Shown here one piece after another: positions 36,590 through 44,911 of a stretch of 64,000 nucleotides of DNA. The stretch's first letter is position 1, and the number at the start of each line of letters is the position of its first letter. The notes below the pieces were generated by a model. The model saw only the letters and a list, made by a program, of their open reading frames with translations. It made no database searches and was not told the DNA's origin. A program made the translations under genes and the position numbers. The stretch lies in assembly GCF_000300195.1 (NCBI RefSeq), contig NZ_AMQH01000013.1:30979-94978 (forward strand), written 5' to 3'. This DNA is from Clostridium tunisiense TJ. Its GTDB lineage: Bacteria > Bacillota > Clostridia > Clostridiales > Clostridiaceae.

Positions 36590-37441
36590 ATGGAATTGAC
36601 TAATTTGATTGCACCAGTGGTAAGCTTAGGTGGACTAGGAATAGTTTTTGGTTTACTATTAGGATATGCAAACGATAAATTTAAAGTAGACGTAGATGAG
36701 AGAATTCCTCTTGTAAGAGAAGCACTGCCTGGGGCTAATTGTGGTGGATGTGGCTTTGCTGGATGCGATGCTTATGCTGAAGCAGTAGTAAACGGTACTG
36801 CCAAACCTAATAAATGTACTCCTGGTGGAGCTGTGGCAGTAGAAAAAATTTCAAATATACTAGGTGTTGTTACTGAAATAAGCGACCCTACCGCTGCTTA
36901 CGTAAAATGTAAAGGTACATGTACTATAGCAAAAGAAAAATATACTTATCAAGGTATTATGGACTGCAATCAAGCTGTAATTAATCCTGGTGGTGGTTCT
37001 AAAGCCTGTGAATTTGGGTGTTTAGGATTAGGATCTTGTGTTAAAGTTTGTCTGTTTGATGCACTAGAAATTGTTGATGGAGTTGCTAGAGTAAATGAAG
37101 AAAAATGTACATCTTGCGGTGCTTGCATCAATGCATGTCCAAAAGGATTAATAGAAATTACTCCAGTAAATTCAAGGGTTAGAATTCAATGTAACTCTAA
37201 GAATAAAGGAAAAGAAGTTATGGACACTTGTGGAGTAGGTTGTATTACTTGCGGATTATGTGTTAAAAATTGTCCAGAACAAGCCATCACAATGACCAAC
37301 AATCTTCCTGTAATTGACTATAGTAAATGTGTAAATTGTGGCATTTGCGTAGGTAAATGTCCAAAGAAAACTATAGAAGACTTAAGATCATCTGAGGACC
37401 TTAACGCTGTTAAGTTTGCTTCAGAGAGTACATCAGTTTAA
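36590..37441 (+). CDS. rnfB: Rnf complex subunit RnfB (ferredoxin-accepting)
   Basis: 283 residues: an N-terminal membrane helix, an Fe-S domain with CGGCGFAGC near residues 49-57, and several [4Fe-4S] ferredoxin motifs downstream (CTSCGACINACP, CITCGLCVKNCP, CVNCGICVGKCP), plus an irregular cysteine cluster around CEFGCLGLGSCVKVC. RnfB is the likely entry point for electrons from reduced ferredoxin. It is the last rnf gene; a perfect 13-base-pair terminator follows. Confidence 0.96.
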   Translation: MELTNLIAPVVSLGGLGIVFGLLLGYANDKFKVDVDERIPLVREALPGANCGGCGFAGCDAYAEAVVNGTAKPNKCTPGGAVAVEKISNILGVVTEISDPTAAYVKCKGTCTIAKEKYTYQGIMDCNQAVINPGGGSKACEFGCLGLGSCVKVCLFDALEIVDGVARVNEEKCTSCGACINACPKGLIEITPVNSRVRIQCNSKNKGKEVMDTCGVGCITCGLCVKNCPEQAITMTNNLPVIDYSKCVNCGICVGKCPKKTIEDLRSSEDLNAVKFASESTSV

Positions 37442-37462
37442 TACTTGAATTAATTATGATAT

Positions 37463-37500
37463 AATTTAGAAGACCGTCTAGGTCTTCTAAATTTATTTTG
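37463..37500 (+). terminator. Terminator after rnfB
   Basis: Perfect 13-base-pair stem AATTTAGAAGACC / GGTCTTCTAAATT (37463-37475 and 37481-37493), 5-base loop, then TATTTT. Some read-through into the RseC-like gene is possible, as no separate promoter was found. Confidence 0.9.
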
Positions 37501-37510
37501 AGGTGATAAT

Positions 37511-37945
37511 ATGGAACAAAGTGGTATAGTTAAATCAATTAATGGCGATATAGCAAAAATAGCTTTTGTTAAAAAAACCGGCTGTGGTGGTGGCTGTTCT
37601 GGCTGTAAATCCGGTTGCCCCGTAGATACTGTAATTTTAGATGTTAAAAATACTGAAAATGCTAAAATTGGTGATTCTGTAGTTGTTTCCTTAGAAGATA
37701 AAGCCTTGTCAAAAATGAACTTTTGGGCTTATATATTCCCTACAGTCTTCACAATAATTATCTTGCTTGGAAGCCTATTTGTACTTAACTCTTTAAATGT
37801 ATCTAAATATGAGTTGTACTCAGGTATATTGTCTATGTTAGCTATGGTTATTGCCTTTAAAATAGGTGGAATTATTAGCAAGAGAAAAAACACTGCTGAC
37901 TTTAATTTAAAGATGCTAAAAATAATGACAAATTATAGATCATAA
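37511..37945 (+). CDS. RseC/MucC-family membrane protein
   Basis: 144 residues. The N-terminal strand-rich domain carries a tight cysteine cluster, TGCGGGCSGCKSGC (residues about 24-37), followed by two membrane helices (about 75-95 and 100-118) and a basic tail. This is the SoxR-reducing/RseC family, which in other bacteria lies beside rnf genes and is linked to Rnf-dependent reduction of redox sensors. The position directly after rnfB supports a partnership with Rnf. The bound cofactor, probably Fe-S, is inferred from the cysteines. Confidence 0.86.
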   Translation: MEQSGIVKSINGDIAKIAFVKKTGCGGGCSGCKSGCPVDTVILDVKNTENAKIGDSVVVSLEDKALSKMNFWAYIFPTVFTIIILLGSLFVLNSLNVSKYELYSGILSMLAMVIAFKIGGIISKRKNTADFNLKMLKIMTNYRS

Positions 37946-37953
37946 AAATTATC

Positions 37954-37993
37954 AGAAGAAGAGTACTATCTTATTAAATATTACTCTTCTTCT
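37954..37993. terminator. Terminator after the RseC-like gene
   Basis: Arms AGAAGAAGAGTA and TACTCTTCTTCT with an AT-rich loop, 9 bases after the stop codon; no long T-tail on the plus side. Confidence 0.75.
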
Positions 37994-37998
37994 CGCAT

Positions 37999-38027
37999 TT
38001 GACATTTTTACCACTTATATGTATACT
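37999..38027 (+). promoter_or_regulatory. deoC promoter with overlapping palindrome
   Basis: TTGACA (37999-38004), a 17-base spacer, and TATACT (38022-38027). An imperfect palindrome (TGTATACT CATGT AGTATATG, 38020-38040) covers the -10 box and could be a repressor operator, for example of a DeoR-type protein; no such regulator is in the window. Confidence 0.8.
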
Positions 38028-38073
38028 CATGTAGTATATGAAAAATCTATAAGTAAAAATTGGAGGTTTTAAT

Positions 38074-38742
38074 ATGAACATTGCTTCAATGATTGATCAT
38101 ACTATACTTAAACCTGATGCTTCAAAGGATGCAGTAATACAAATCTGTACTGAAGCTAAAGAGTACAAATTTAAATCTGTGTGTGTTAACTCCTGTTACA
38201 CAAAACTAGTAGCTGATGAATTAAAAGATAGCGGCGTTTTAGTTTGTACTGTTGTTGGTTTCCCTCTTGGTGCCATGGAAACTAAATCTAAAGCTTTTGA
38301 AACAGCAAGAGCTATTGAGTTAGGTGCAAATGAAATAGATATGGTAATTAATATTGGTGCATTGAAAGACAAAAACTATGAATTAGTTTTAAATGATATA
38401 AAAGAAGTTGTTGATACAGCAAAAGGAAAAGCAATTGTTAAAGTTATTTTAGAAACTTGCTTATTAACAAATGAAGAAAAGATAAAAGCTTGTCAGCTAT
38501 CTCAAGAAGCTGGTGCTGACTTTGTAAAGACTTCTACAGGATTTAGTACTGGTGGTGCAACAGTAGAAGATATTAAACTAATGAGAGAAACTGTAGGCCC
38601 AAATATGGGAGTTAAAGCTTCTGGTGGGGTTAGAACTAAAGAAGACGTAGTTTCAGTAATCGAAGCTGGTGCAAATAGAATCGGTGCTAGTTCTTCTATT
38701 GCAATTGTTGAAGGTTTAGCAAACTCTACATCTGGATATTAA
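38074..38742 (+). CDS. deoC: Deoxyribose-phosphate aldolase
   Basis: 222 residues, class I aldolase of normal size. The opening is [11 protein letters not shown]. The Schiff-base region is [13 protein letters not shown] with the catalytic Lys, and KVILETCLL contributes the second conserved Lys region. It converts 2-deoxyribose 5-phosphate to glyceraldehyde 3-phosphate and acetaldehyde in deoxynucleoside breakdown. It is monocistronic with its own promoter and terminator. It complements the pseudouridine and purine salvage genes in this window. Confidence 0.97.
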   Translation: MNIASMIDHTILKPDASKDAVIQICTEAKEYKFKSVCVNSCYTKLVADELKDSGVLVCTVVGFPLGAMETKSKAFETARAIELGANEIDMVINIGALKDKNYELVLNDIKEVVDTAKGKAIVKVILETCLLTNEEKIKACQLSQEAGADFVKTSTGFSTGGATVEDIKLMRETVGPNMGVKASGGVRTKEDVVSVIEAGANRIGASSSIAIVEGLANSTSGY

Positions 38743-38765
38743 TAGTTATTTTAAGTTTACTATTT

Positions 38766-38803
38766 GAAAAGAGTATGATATTTATTTATCCTACTCTTTT
38801 TTT
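38766..38803 (+). terminator. Terminator of deoC
   Basis: Stem GAAAAGAGTA / TACTCTTTT with an AT loop and a T-run, on the plus strand. Confidence 0.85.
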
Positions 38804-39164
38804 CTATTTCTGCTCTGATATTCATCATATATCTCCTATTTTTTTAACCTAATTTGTCCCCTCCTATTTTTATATAGCTCTTAGAGTTAGATTTAATAAT
38901 TAGATTTAAAATAATATCTATAATCAAATTTCCAGATTAATTATTTGTTTAGTTTTCATTAACGTAACTAATCACAGTATTTAATAAATTTTAATTCTAT
39001 TATGTTTATTTAGAAAATTATAAAAAAAATTTATCAGATTTTTCAAAACATGTTGAATTTTTTTTATAAACTAGTTATAATTAATATAAAATTAATAAAT
39101 TTGTTAAAATGTTGTCATTTCTTAAGAAAACGTTTTATCAAATTTAATGGGGGGTATCATACTT
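38804..39164. other. Intergenic region before nhaC
   Basis: About 360 AT-rich bases with no gene. Near the 3' end, AAGAAAACGTTTTATCA (39124-39140) resembles a catabolite-repression (cre) site with one or two mismatches. It sits just before the GGGGGG ribosome site, where a bound CcpA could block the gene. I see no riboswitch. Confidence 0.4.
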
Positions 39165-40640
39165 ATGATCGCATTACTAAAAATTTCCCCTGTCTTTTTA
39201 ATGGCAGGACTAATGATGGCCGATGTAGATGCACTAGTTGCTGCACCAATAGCAACTATATATGCAGCTATTATTGCAGCCTTAACAGAAAAACTAAAGC
39301 TCAATGATATTGTTGACGCAGCAGTAGATAACGTAAAACATCTACAGTTAGTTTTCTTCATTCTTATGTTTGCTTATGCAATGGCAGAATCCTTTATGGC
39401 AACTGGTGTTGGTGCAGCTATAGTTAACGTATCCTTATCACTTGGACTAACTGCAAGAACTGTTGCAGTTGTAGGTTTCTTAGTAACATCTGTACTATCA
39501 ATTGCAACTGGAACCTCTTGGGGAACCTTTGCCGCTTGTGCTCCAATTTTTCTATGGTTAAATCATATAGTTGGAGGAAATATTTTACTAACTACTGCTG
39601 CTATCGCAGGTGGAGCATGTTTTGGAGATAATATTGGACTAATATCAGATACAACTGTTGTTAGCTCTGGAATTCAAAAAGTTGAAGTTATTCATAGAAT
39701 TAGACATCAAGGCTTTTGGTCTTTATCATGCTTAGTTGTTACAGCTATTATATTCTTTGTAGTAAGTAATGTAATGGGACTACCAACTGAAGCTTCTACA
39801 GCTGCTAAAGCTATCGAAGCTATTCCACAGGAGGTCTGGGGACCACTTGAGGCAGCAAGACCCTCTGCAGTTCAGCTTCTTAATCAAGTAAAAAATGGAG
39901 TTCCTATTTATATGATTATTCCTCTTTTACTTGTTATAGGCTTTGCAATTAAGGGAGTCTCAACTCTTGCTTGCTTAGGTATTGGTATTGCATCATCAAT
40001 TATTCTAGGCTCCTTTGCAGGAACTGTTGAATCAACACAAGCATTCCTTGATATGATGAAAACAGGCTTCTCTGACGCTGGATCGTGGGTAATTGTAATG
40101 ATGATGTGGGTTGGAGCCTTTGGGGGAATCATGTCAAAAATTAATGCCTTCAAGCCTTTATCAAATCTAGTGTTAAGAATATCTAGAAATGTAAGACAAC
40201 TTATGTTCTGGAACGGTGCCTTATCATTAGTTGGTAATGCTGCCTTAGCAGATGAAATGGCTCAAATAGTTACTGTTGGACCAATCATAAAAGAACTTGT
40301 TGAAGAAAATGTTGAAGGTAGCGAAGAGGCAATGTACAAGCTTCGTTTAAGAAACGCAACTTTCTCAGATGCTCTTGGAGTATTTGGATCTCAATTAATT
40401 CCATGGCATGTTTATATAGGGTTCTATGTAGGTATCGCAACTTCTGTTTATCCATTACATCAGTTTGTTGCACTAGATATTATTAAATATAACTTTATGG
40501 CATATGTTGCTGTATTTTCTATATTAATACTTACGTTAACTGGTCTAGATAGACTTATACCTAAGTTTGGATTACCAAGAGAGCCTGAAGTTAGACTAAA
40601 AAAGAAATCAGTTTCAAAAGATAAATCAATATCAGCTTAA
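39165..40640 (+). CDS. nhaC: NhaC-family Na+/H+ antiporter
   Basis: 491 residues from ATG at 39165; the GGGGGG ribosome site rules out the upstream ATG at 39147. There are 11 to 13 hydrophobic helices. Family segments are TGTSWGTFAACAPIF, GACFGDNIGLISDTT, and GNAALADEMAQIVT in the second half. NhaC-type proteins exchange Na+ for H+ or an organic acid for H+ or Na+. Because Rnf may pump Na+, this antiporter could link the Na+ and H+ gradients (inference). It is monocistronic. Confidence 0.9.
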   Translation: MIALLKISPVFLMAGLMMADVDALVAAPIATIYAAIIAALTEKLKLNDIVDAAVDNVKHLQLVFFILMFAYAMAESFMATGVGAAIVNVSLSLGLTARTVAVVGFLVTSVLSIATGTSWGTFAACAPIFLWLNHIVGGNILLTTAAIAGGACFGDNIGLISDTTVVSSGIQKVEVIHRIRHQGFWSLSCLVVTAIIFFVVSNVMGLPTEASTAAKAIEAIPQEVWGPLEAARPSAVQLLNQVKNGVPIYMIIPLLLVIGFAIKGVSTLACLGIGIASSIILGSFAGTVESTQAFLDMMKTGFSDAGSWVIVMMMWVGAFGGIMSKINAFKPLSNLVLRISRNVRQLMFWNGALSLVGNAALADEMAQIVTVGPIIKELVEENVEGSEEAMYKLRLRNATFSDALGVFGSQLIPWHVYIGFYVGIATSVYPLHQFVALDIIKYNFMAYVAVFSILILTLTGLDRLIPKFGLPREPEVRLKKKSVSKDKSISA

Positions 40641-40642
40641 TA

Positions 40643-40681
40643 AAAAAGACCTTCATTGAATTAAAATGGGGGTCTTTTTTT
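40643..40681 (+). terminator. Terminator of nhaC
   Basis: Stem AAAAAGACC / GGTCTTTTT with a 19-base loop and a T-run, 3 bases after the stop codon. Confidence 0.85.
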
Positions 40682-40777
40682 ATTGAAAATACATATCTGC
40701 TATTTACTCTGCAGATAACATCTTATATAGCATTAACTCTATTCTTTTCCCGTCTCAATAAATTTAGTTTTAAGCAA

Positions 40778-41659
40778 TTAACTGCTTACCATTATTCCTC
40801 CATTTATATGAATAACTTGCCCTGAAATATATGAAGAATCTTCACTAGCTAGGAATACATAAGCACCTGCTAATTCTACTGGCTGGCCTGGTCTTTTCAT
40901 TGGTGCTGTACTTCCGAATTGTCCCACTTCCTCAGCCGAAAAGCTTGCAGGAATCAATGGAGTCCAAATTGGTCCAGGAGCTACAGCATTTACTCTTATG
41001 TTTTTATCCACTAAATTCAAATGGAGTGATCTAGTAAAGGTTACTAAGGCTCCCTTTGTACATGAATAGTCTATTAGGGTTTTATGCCCTTCATAAGCAG
41101 TAACAGAAGTCGTATTTATTATACAGCTACCACTTTTCATATGTTTTAAAGCTGCTTTTGTCATATAAAAGGTTCCAAAAATATTTGTCTTGAAGGTTCT
41201 AATTAATTGTTCGCTGGAAATTTCCACAAGTGAATCTTGTGGGTGTTGCTCAGCTGCATTATTAACAAGAATATGAATATCTTTAAACTCACTCATTACT
41301 TTCTCTATAGCTTCGTTACAAAACTTCTCATCGCCAATATCTCCTGAAATCAACATGCATTTTCCACCATAATTTTCAACAATAGTTTTAGTTTCATTGG
41401 CATCCGCATGTTCATCAAGATACATTATTACTATGTTAGCACCTTCTTTAGCATAAGCTACAGCTACAGCTCTTCCTATACCGCTATCGCCCCCCGTAAT
41501 TACTGCAACCTTATCAACTAGTTTGCTTGAACCTACGCAGTTTGTATCTTCAAAAATTGGTCTTGGATTCATTTCTACCTCAATACCTGGTTGCTTATTT
41601 TGATGCTGTGGTGGCAATGCCTTAGGAAAATCCATTGGGTTAAGTTTTTTTGGTCCCAT
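40778..41659 (-). CDS. Short-chain dehydrogenase/reductase (YghA / GSP39-like)
   Basis: 293 residues from ATG at 41659 (AAAGGAGAG upstream). It has a leader of about 45 residues rich in Pro and Lys (PKALPPQHQNKQPGIE), then a classical SDR Rossmann domain: TGGDSGIGRAVA (NAD(P) site), NNAAEQHP, the catalytic Ser in NTTSVTAY, YSCTKGA (Tyr-xxx-Lys), and VAPGPIWTPL. The leader is typical of the general-stress subgroup. The substrate is unknown. It is monocistronic, downstream of the terminator at 41748-41790. Confidence 0.92.
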   Translation of the reverse strand: MGPKKLNPMDFPKALPPQHQNKQPGIEVEMNPRPIFEDTNCVGSSKLVDKVAVITGGDSGIGRAVAVAYAKEGANIVIMYLDEHADANETKTIVENYGGKCMLISGDIGDEKFCNEAIEKVMSEFKDIHILVNNAAEQHPQDSLVEISSEQLIRTFKTNIFGTFYMTKAALKHMKSGSCIINTTSVTAYEGHKTLIDYSCTKGALVTFTRSLHLNLVDKNIRVNAVAPGPIWTPLIPASFSAEEVGQFGSTAPMKRPGQPVELAGAYVFLASEDSSYISGQVIHINGGIMVSS

Positions 41660-41747
41660 CTCACTCTCTCCTTTACAATCCATTCATAGATAGTATAGGT
41701 AAATTTATAAAATTTAAACATTTATGTAGGAGAATTCTCACACAAAA

Positions 41748-41790
41748 TAATTAAGCTAGTAAGAAATAACTTCTTACTAGCTTAATTATT
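41748..41790. terminator. Terminator after the DUF1292 gene
   Basis: 19-base-pair stem (41748-41766 and 41771-41790) with a 4-base loop. It lies 48 bases after the DUF1292 stop codon on the minus strand. Confidence 0.9.
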
Positions 41791-41838
41791 AAAGTTTATA
41801 CTTATTTTAATTTAATCTTTAAATTTTTATCTGGAAAT

Positions 41839-42096
41839 TTAATTATCCATTTCATCATCAAATAGTCTGTCGTACTCCTCTACTACCATGTTAAATTCAT
41901 CCTCATCTTCAACCATTTCGTAAGATGCATCTGTTCCTTCACCAGAAATTTTGTAAACAAAAGCTTCATCATCATTATCTAATGGTGCCAAAAGAGCATA
42001 ATTTTCGCCATTAACAACAAGTTCCTCCACAATTTCAAGCTCAACCTTTTCATTAGTATCAGGATCTGTTAATGTAATAATATGTCTATCATCCAT
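41839..42096 (-). CDS. DUF1292 family protein (copy 1)
   Basis: 85 residues from ATG at 42096 with GGAAGGAGAG upstream. It is strongly acidic in the C-terminal half (MVEDEDEFNMVVEEYD). The family pattern is ITLTDPDTNEKVELEIVEEL followed by NYALLAPLDND. Function unknown; DUF1292 proteins are small, cytosolic and widespread in Firmicutes. A second copy is at 44605-44844. It follows cca by 46 bases. Confidence 0.88.
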   Translation of the reverse strand: MDDRHIITLTDPDTNEKVELEIVEELVVNGENYALLAPLDNDDEAFVYKISGEGTDASYEMVEDEDEFNMVVEEYDRLFDDEMDN

Positions 42097-42142
42097 GCCA
42101 ATCTCTCCTTCCATTATTTGCTTAAATTAAAAACTATATTAA

Positions 42143-43513
42143 TTATAGTTGATAGCCTGCTAAATTACAATATTTCTTTGCAAGTTCTATTAATAATTCC
42201 CTTTTATTGTTTTCTTTATCTCTAAGTACACAACTTAATAAGTAATTTAAAACTTCTCCTAAAATTTTTCCTTTTGGAAGTCCAATAGTTATTAAATCAT
42301 TACCATCTATGGCTAAATCTTTAATATACAATGGTTCACCTTTTTTAAGAATTTCTTCACATTTATTTTTTAAAACTACTACATTGTTATAGGAAATATT
42401 ATTTGATAAACCAAACTTTATATTCGCAAAGATTAAAGTAAATAACTCATGCAAATTTTTTTCTCCAACTTGGGTAATGAATTTTTTTATAGATTCTTCT
42501 GAATGTACTTCAAAATTAATATTGCAATATTTTAATAAGACACAAGTATTTCTTATGGTTAAATTATCAAATTTTAGTCCCTTAAGAATTATTCTAGCAA
42601 TTGTCTCAGCATTTGTGGCATCATGTCTGATATCTCTATTCAGGTAATTATAATTAATATGGATGAAGGTATAAATTATTGCACTAAGTCTTAAAGGTAA
42701 ACTACCTTCTAATGAATCTAGCATGAGAAAACCCTGTTTAAATATACTACTATAATTTTTTTCGTTTTTCTTTATGTTTATTATTTCATCTATTTCAGGG
42801 ATAATGAAATCTATAAGTTTTAAATCGCACAATTTCTGCATTCCATAAGCTGGCCTGTTTGATAATATAATTTTTATAAATTCATCTCTTACTCTTTCCA
42901 CACTAATATTTTTTAGGGCTCTACTAGAATTGATTATTGCATCTTCAACCTGTTCATCTATAGAATAATTAAGTATTGTTGAAAATCTTACAGCTCTTAA
43001 TATTCTTAAGGCATCTTCCTTAAACCTATGTTCTGCATTTCCTACAGTTTTTATACTTTTTTGTTCCATATCCTTCAAGCCGTTAAAATAATCCTTCAGA
43101 CCTTGTTCATCATTATAAGCCATAGCATTTATTGTAAAGTCTCTTCTTCCTAAGTCATCTTTCAACTTATTTGTAAAAAATACTTCACTTGGATGCCTAC
43201 TATCTAAATATTCTCCTTCGATTCTATAAGTTGTAACCTCATAGCTATTTTCTTGTATTAAGATTGTTACTGTTCCGTGTTTAATACCGGTATCAACTAC
43301 TTTGTAACCTAAATCTACAAATAAGGTTCTTACCTGTTGTGGTTTTGCACTTGTTGTAATATCCCAATCACTAGGGGTTTTACCCATAAGACTATCTCTA
43401 ATGCATCCACCTACTGCAAATGCTTCAAACCCTTTAAACTGTAAGGTATCTATAATTAATCTTACGTCCTTCGGTAATGCAATTTTTCCCTTAATATTTT
43501 CCGTATAAATCAT
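42143..43513 (-). CDS. cca: CCA tRNA nucleotidyltransferase
   Basis: 456 residues. The N-terminal nucleotidyltransferase has AVGGCIRDSLMG and the catalytic Asp pair in SDWDITTSA, then RRDFTINAMAYN (the NTP-selecting region) and RILRAVRFS. A C-terminal helical region follows. The enzyme adds or repairs the CCA end of tRNA. It begins 5 bases after the deoxynucleoside kinase stop codon, so the two are co-transcribed. Confidence 0.95.
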   Translation of the reverse strand: MIYTENIKGKIALPKDVRLIIDTLQFKGFEAFAVGGCIRDSLMGKTPSDWDITTSAKPQQVRTLFVDLGYKVVDTGIKHGTVTILIQENSYEVTTYRIEGEYLDSRHPSEVFFTNKLKDDLGRRDFTINAMAYNDEQGLKDYFNGLKDMEQKSIKTVGNAEHRFKEDALRILRAVRFSTILNYSIDEQVEDAIINSSRALKNISVERVRDEFIKIILSNRPAYGMQKLCDLKLIDFIIPEIDEIINIKKNEKNYSSIFKQGFLMLDSLEGSLPLRLSAIIYTFIHINYNYLNRDIRHDATNAETIARIILKGLKFDNLTIRNTCVLLKYCNINFEVHSEESIKKFITQVGEKNLHELFTLIFANIKFGLSNNISYNNVVVLKNKCEEILKKGEPLYIKDLAIDGNDLITIGLPKGKILGEVLNYLLSCVLRDKENNKRELLIELAKKYCNLAGYQL

Positions 43514-43518
43514 TCCTT

Positions 43519-44142
43519 TTAAGCAATTATTTCTCCTAATATGTTAATTTCCTTGATTTTATTATGTATTGAATTTAATAACTCTTTCCTATGTACTGGA
43601 TTATTTTCAAAATCCATATTATCAACATTAATCTTAAGTATTGGGGAAATATTATACTGTTCAAAGTAATCTTTATAATTATCATTAAGCTTTTCCCAGT
43701 ATTCTCGTTCAACTATTTTCTCATATTCTCTTCCTCTTTTATTTATTCTTTTCATGGCCTCGTCTACACCTATTTCTAGATAAACTAGGAGCTTGGGTGC
43801 CTTACAATGTTCTATCATATTTTCGAAAAGCTCCATGTATAAGTCAAATTCTTCATTTGACATTTCTCCTGCATCTTTTAACATCTTTGCAAATATAATA
43901 TCTCCATAAATGCTCCTGTCCATAACAGCATTTTTTATTTTTGAAGCATCTTTAATATTTTTAAATCGTTTGTTCAAGAAAAATATTTGTAGTGGAAAAC
44001 TATATCTTTCTCTGTCATAATAAAACTTCTCTAATATTGGATTATCAACTACTGGTTCTTCAAAAGGAACATAGCCCTCTTCTTGTAAAATATTCATAAG
44101 AGTACTTTTTCCTACTCCAACAACTCCATCAATAACTATCAT
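43519..44142 (-). CDS. Deoxynucleoside kinase (dGK/dAK type)
   Basis: 207 residues from ATG at 44142 (AAGGAGG about 10 bases upstream); the frame is open further upstream to 44196, but the family begins at MIVIDGVVGVGKST. P-loop GVVGVGKS is at residues 6-13. DRSIYGDIIFA carries the DRS substrate motif, and KRINKRGREYE is the lid. It phosphorylates purine deoxynucleosides in the salvage pathway. It is followed by cca on the same strand. Confidence 0.9.
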   Translation of the reverse strand: MIVIDGVVGVGKSTLMNILQEEGYVPFEEPVVDNPILEKFYYDRERYSFPLQIFFLNKRFKNIKDASKIKNAVMDRSIYGDIIFAKMLKDAGEMSNEEFDLYMELFENMIEHCKAPKLLVYLEIGVDEAMKRINKRGREYEKIVEREYWEKLNDNYKDYFEQYNISPILKINVDNMDFENNPVHRKELLNSIHNKIKEINILGEIIA

Positions 44143-44373
44143 ATCCCAATATCCTCCTTGTCCAATTTTCTTTAAGCAGCTTTTATAAAACTCCATGGTA
44201 GTTTAACTCCTCATATTTAAGATAAAATTAGTAAAATTGTATGTAATTTAATTACTAGTACTAAAGCTAGAAATTTTAACACATAGATTATTCTATAACA
44301 TTTAAATAATCTATGTATATATTAGTATAAGAAGATGCTTTAAATTTTTCAAGGAAAATCTCTGGAAAATGTA

Positions 44374-44412
44374 AAATAGGGTTTGCTAAAATTAGCAAAC
44401 CCTATTTTTTTT
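44374..44412. terminator. Strong terminator overlapping the 54-aa gene stop
   Basis: Stem AAATAGGGTTTGCT / AGCAAACCCTATTT, loop of 6-7 bases, with T-runs on both sides. Its plus-strand T-tail overlaps the stop codon of the small minus-strand gene. Confidence 0.88.
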
Positions 44413-44575
44413 AAACTTTATAACCATCTCTGCGAGTATATTCTACTGATTTGTTGAGTTCAGGTTCTTCAATTGTAGATACAAATTGGTTTTTGCTTAC
44501 TTGTCCTTCACTTTTCATACCTTTTTTTAAAAAATCCTTATTGTTTGCTGCTTTAGCTTCTTCTCTAGTTGCCAT
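44411..44575 (-). CDS. Small hydrophilic protein, 54 aa, unrecognised
   Basis: ATG at 44575 with an excellent AAAGGGAGG ribosome site, 54 codons, TAA at 44411-44413. It begins MATREEAKAANNKDFLKKGM, is highly charged, has no Cys or membrane segment, and ends VEYTRRDGYKV. I do not recognise a family. It follows the second DUF1292 gene by 29 bases and ends inside a strong terminator, so it is the last gene of that transcript. It is probably expressed, given the ribosome site and terminator. Similar small hydrophilic proteins occur at 53909 and 54058. Confidence 0.78.
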   Translation of the reverse strand: MATREEAKAANNKDFLKKGMKSEGQVSKNQFVSTIEEPELNKSVEYTRRDGYKV

Positions 44576-44604
44576 AAAATTACCTCCCTTTCATATTGTA
44601 AGTA

Positions 44605-44844
44605 CTAGTCTCCTTGAGAATTGAATTTTTCTAAAACTCTATTAAATTCTGCACCAGCACCAATAGACATATATTCTACTTCTGTAGCGCTTCTTTTTAC
44701 AGCCTTATAAGCATAAGCTTCATTGGAATCCTTTGGACCAGCTATTACATATTCATTGGAACCTAATTTTACCACATCAATAAGTTCTAATTCTATCCTT
44801 TTGCCTGCATCATTATAAACTGTTATAAATTCACTATGGTTCAT
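44605..44844 (-). CDS. DUF1292 family protein (copy 2)
   Basis: 79 residues with the same pattern as the gene at 41839: a beta-rich start (ITVYNDAGKRIELELIDVV), then EYVIAGPKDSNEAYAYK, then a short acidic helix (AEFNRVLEKFN). It is less acidic than copy 1. Function unknown. It is followed by the 54-residue protein gene on the same strand and lies 67 bases downstream of alaX. Confidence 0.8.
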   Translation of the reverse strand: MNHSEFITVYNDAGKRIELELIDVVKLGSNEYVIAGPKDSNEAYAYKAVKRSATEVEYMSIGAGAEFNRVLEKFNSQGD

Positions 44845-44911
44845 ATTATCCCTCCTATAGTATTTATACAGTTATAAGATGTGCATATTTCACTAATAAT
44901 ATTTATAGTTT

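Noticed and set aside
39147..39164. ATG 39147 as nhaC start
   Set aside because: Its first codons are the GGGGGG ribosome site of ATG 39165.
43591..43779. Plus-strand open frame inside the kinase gene
   Set aside because: Low-complexity Ile-rich shadow of the minus-strand deoxynucleoside kinase.
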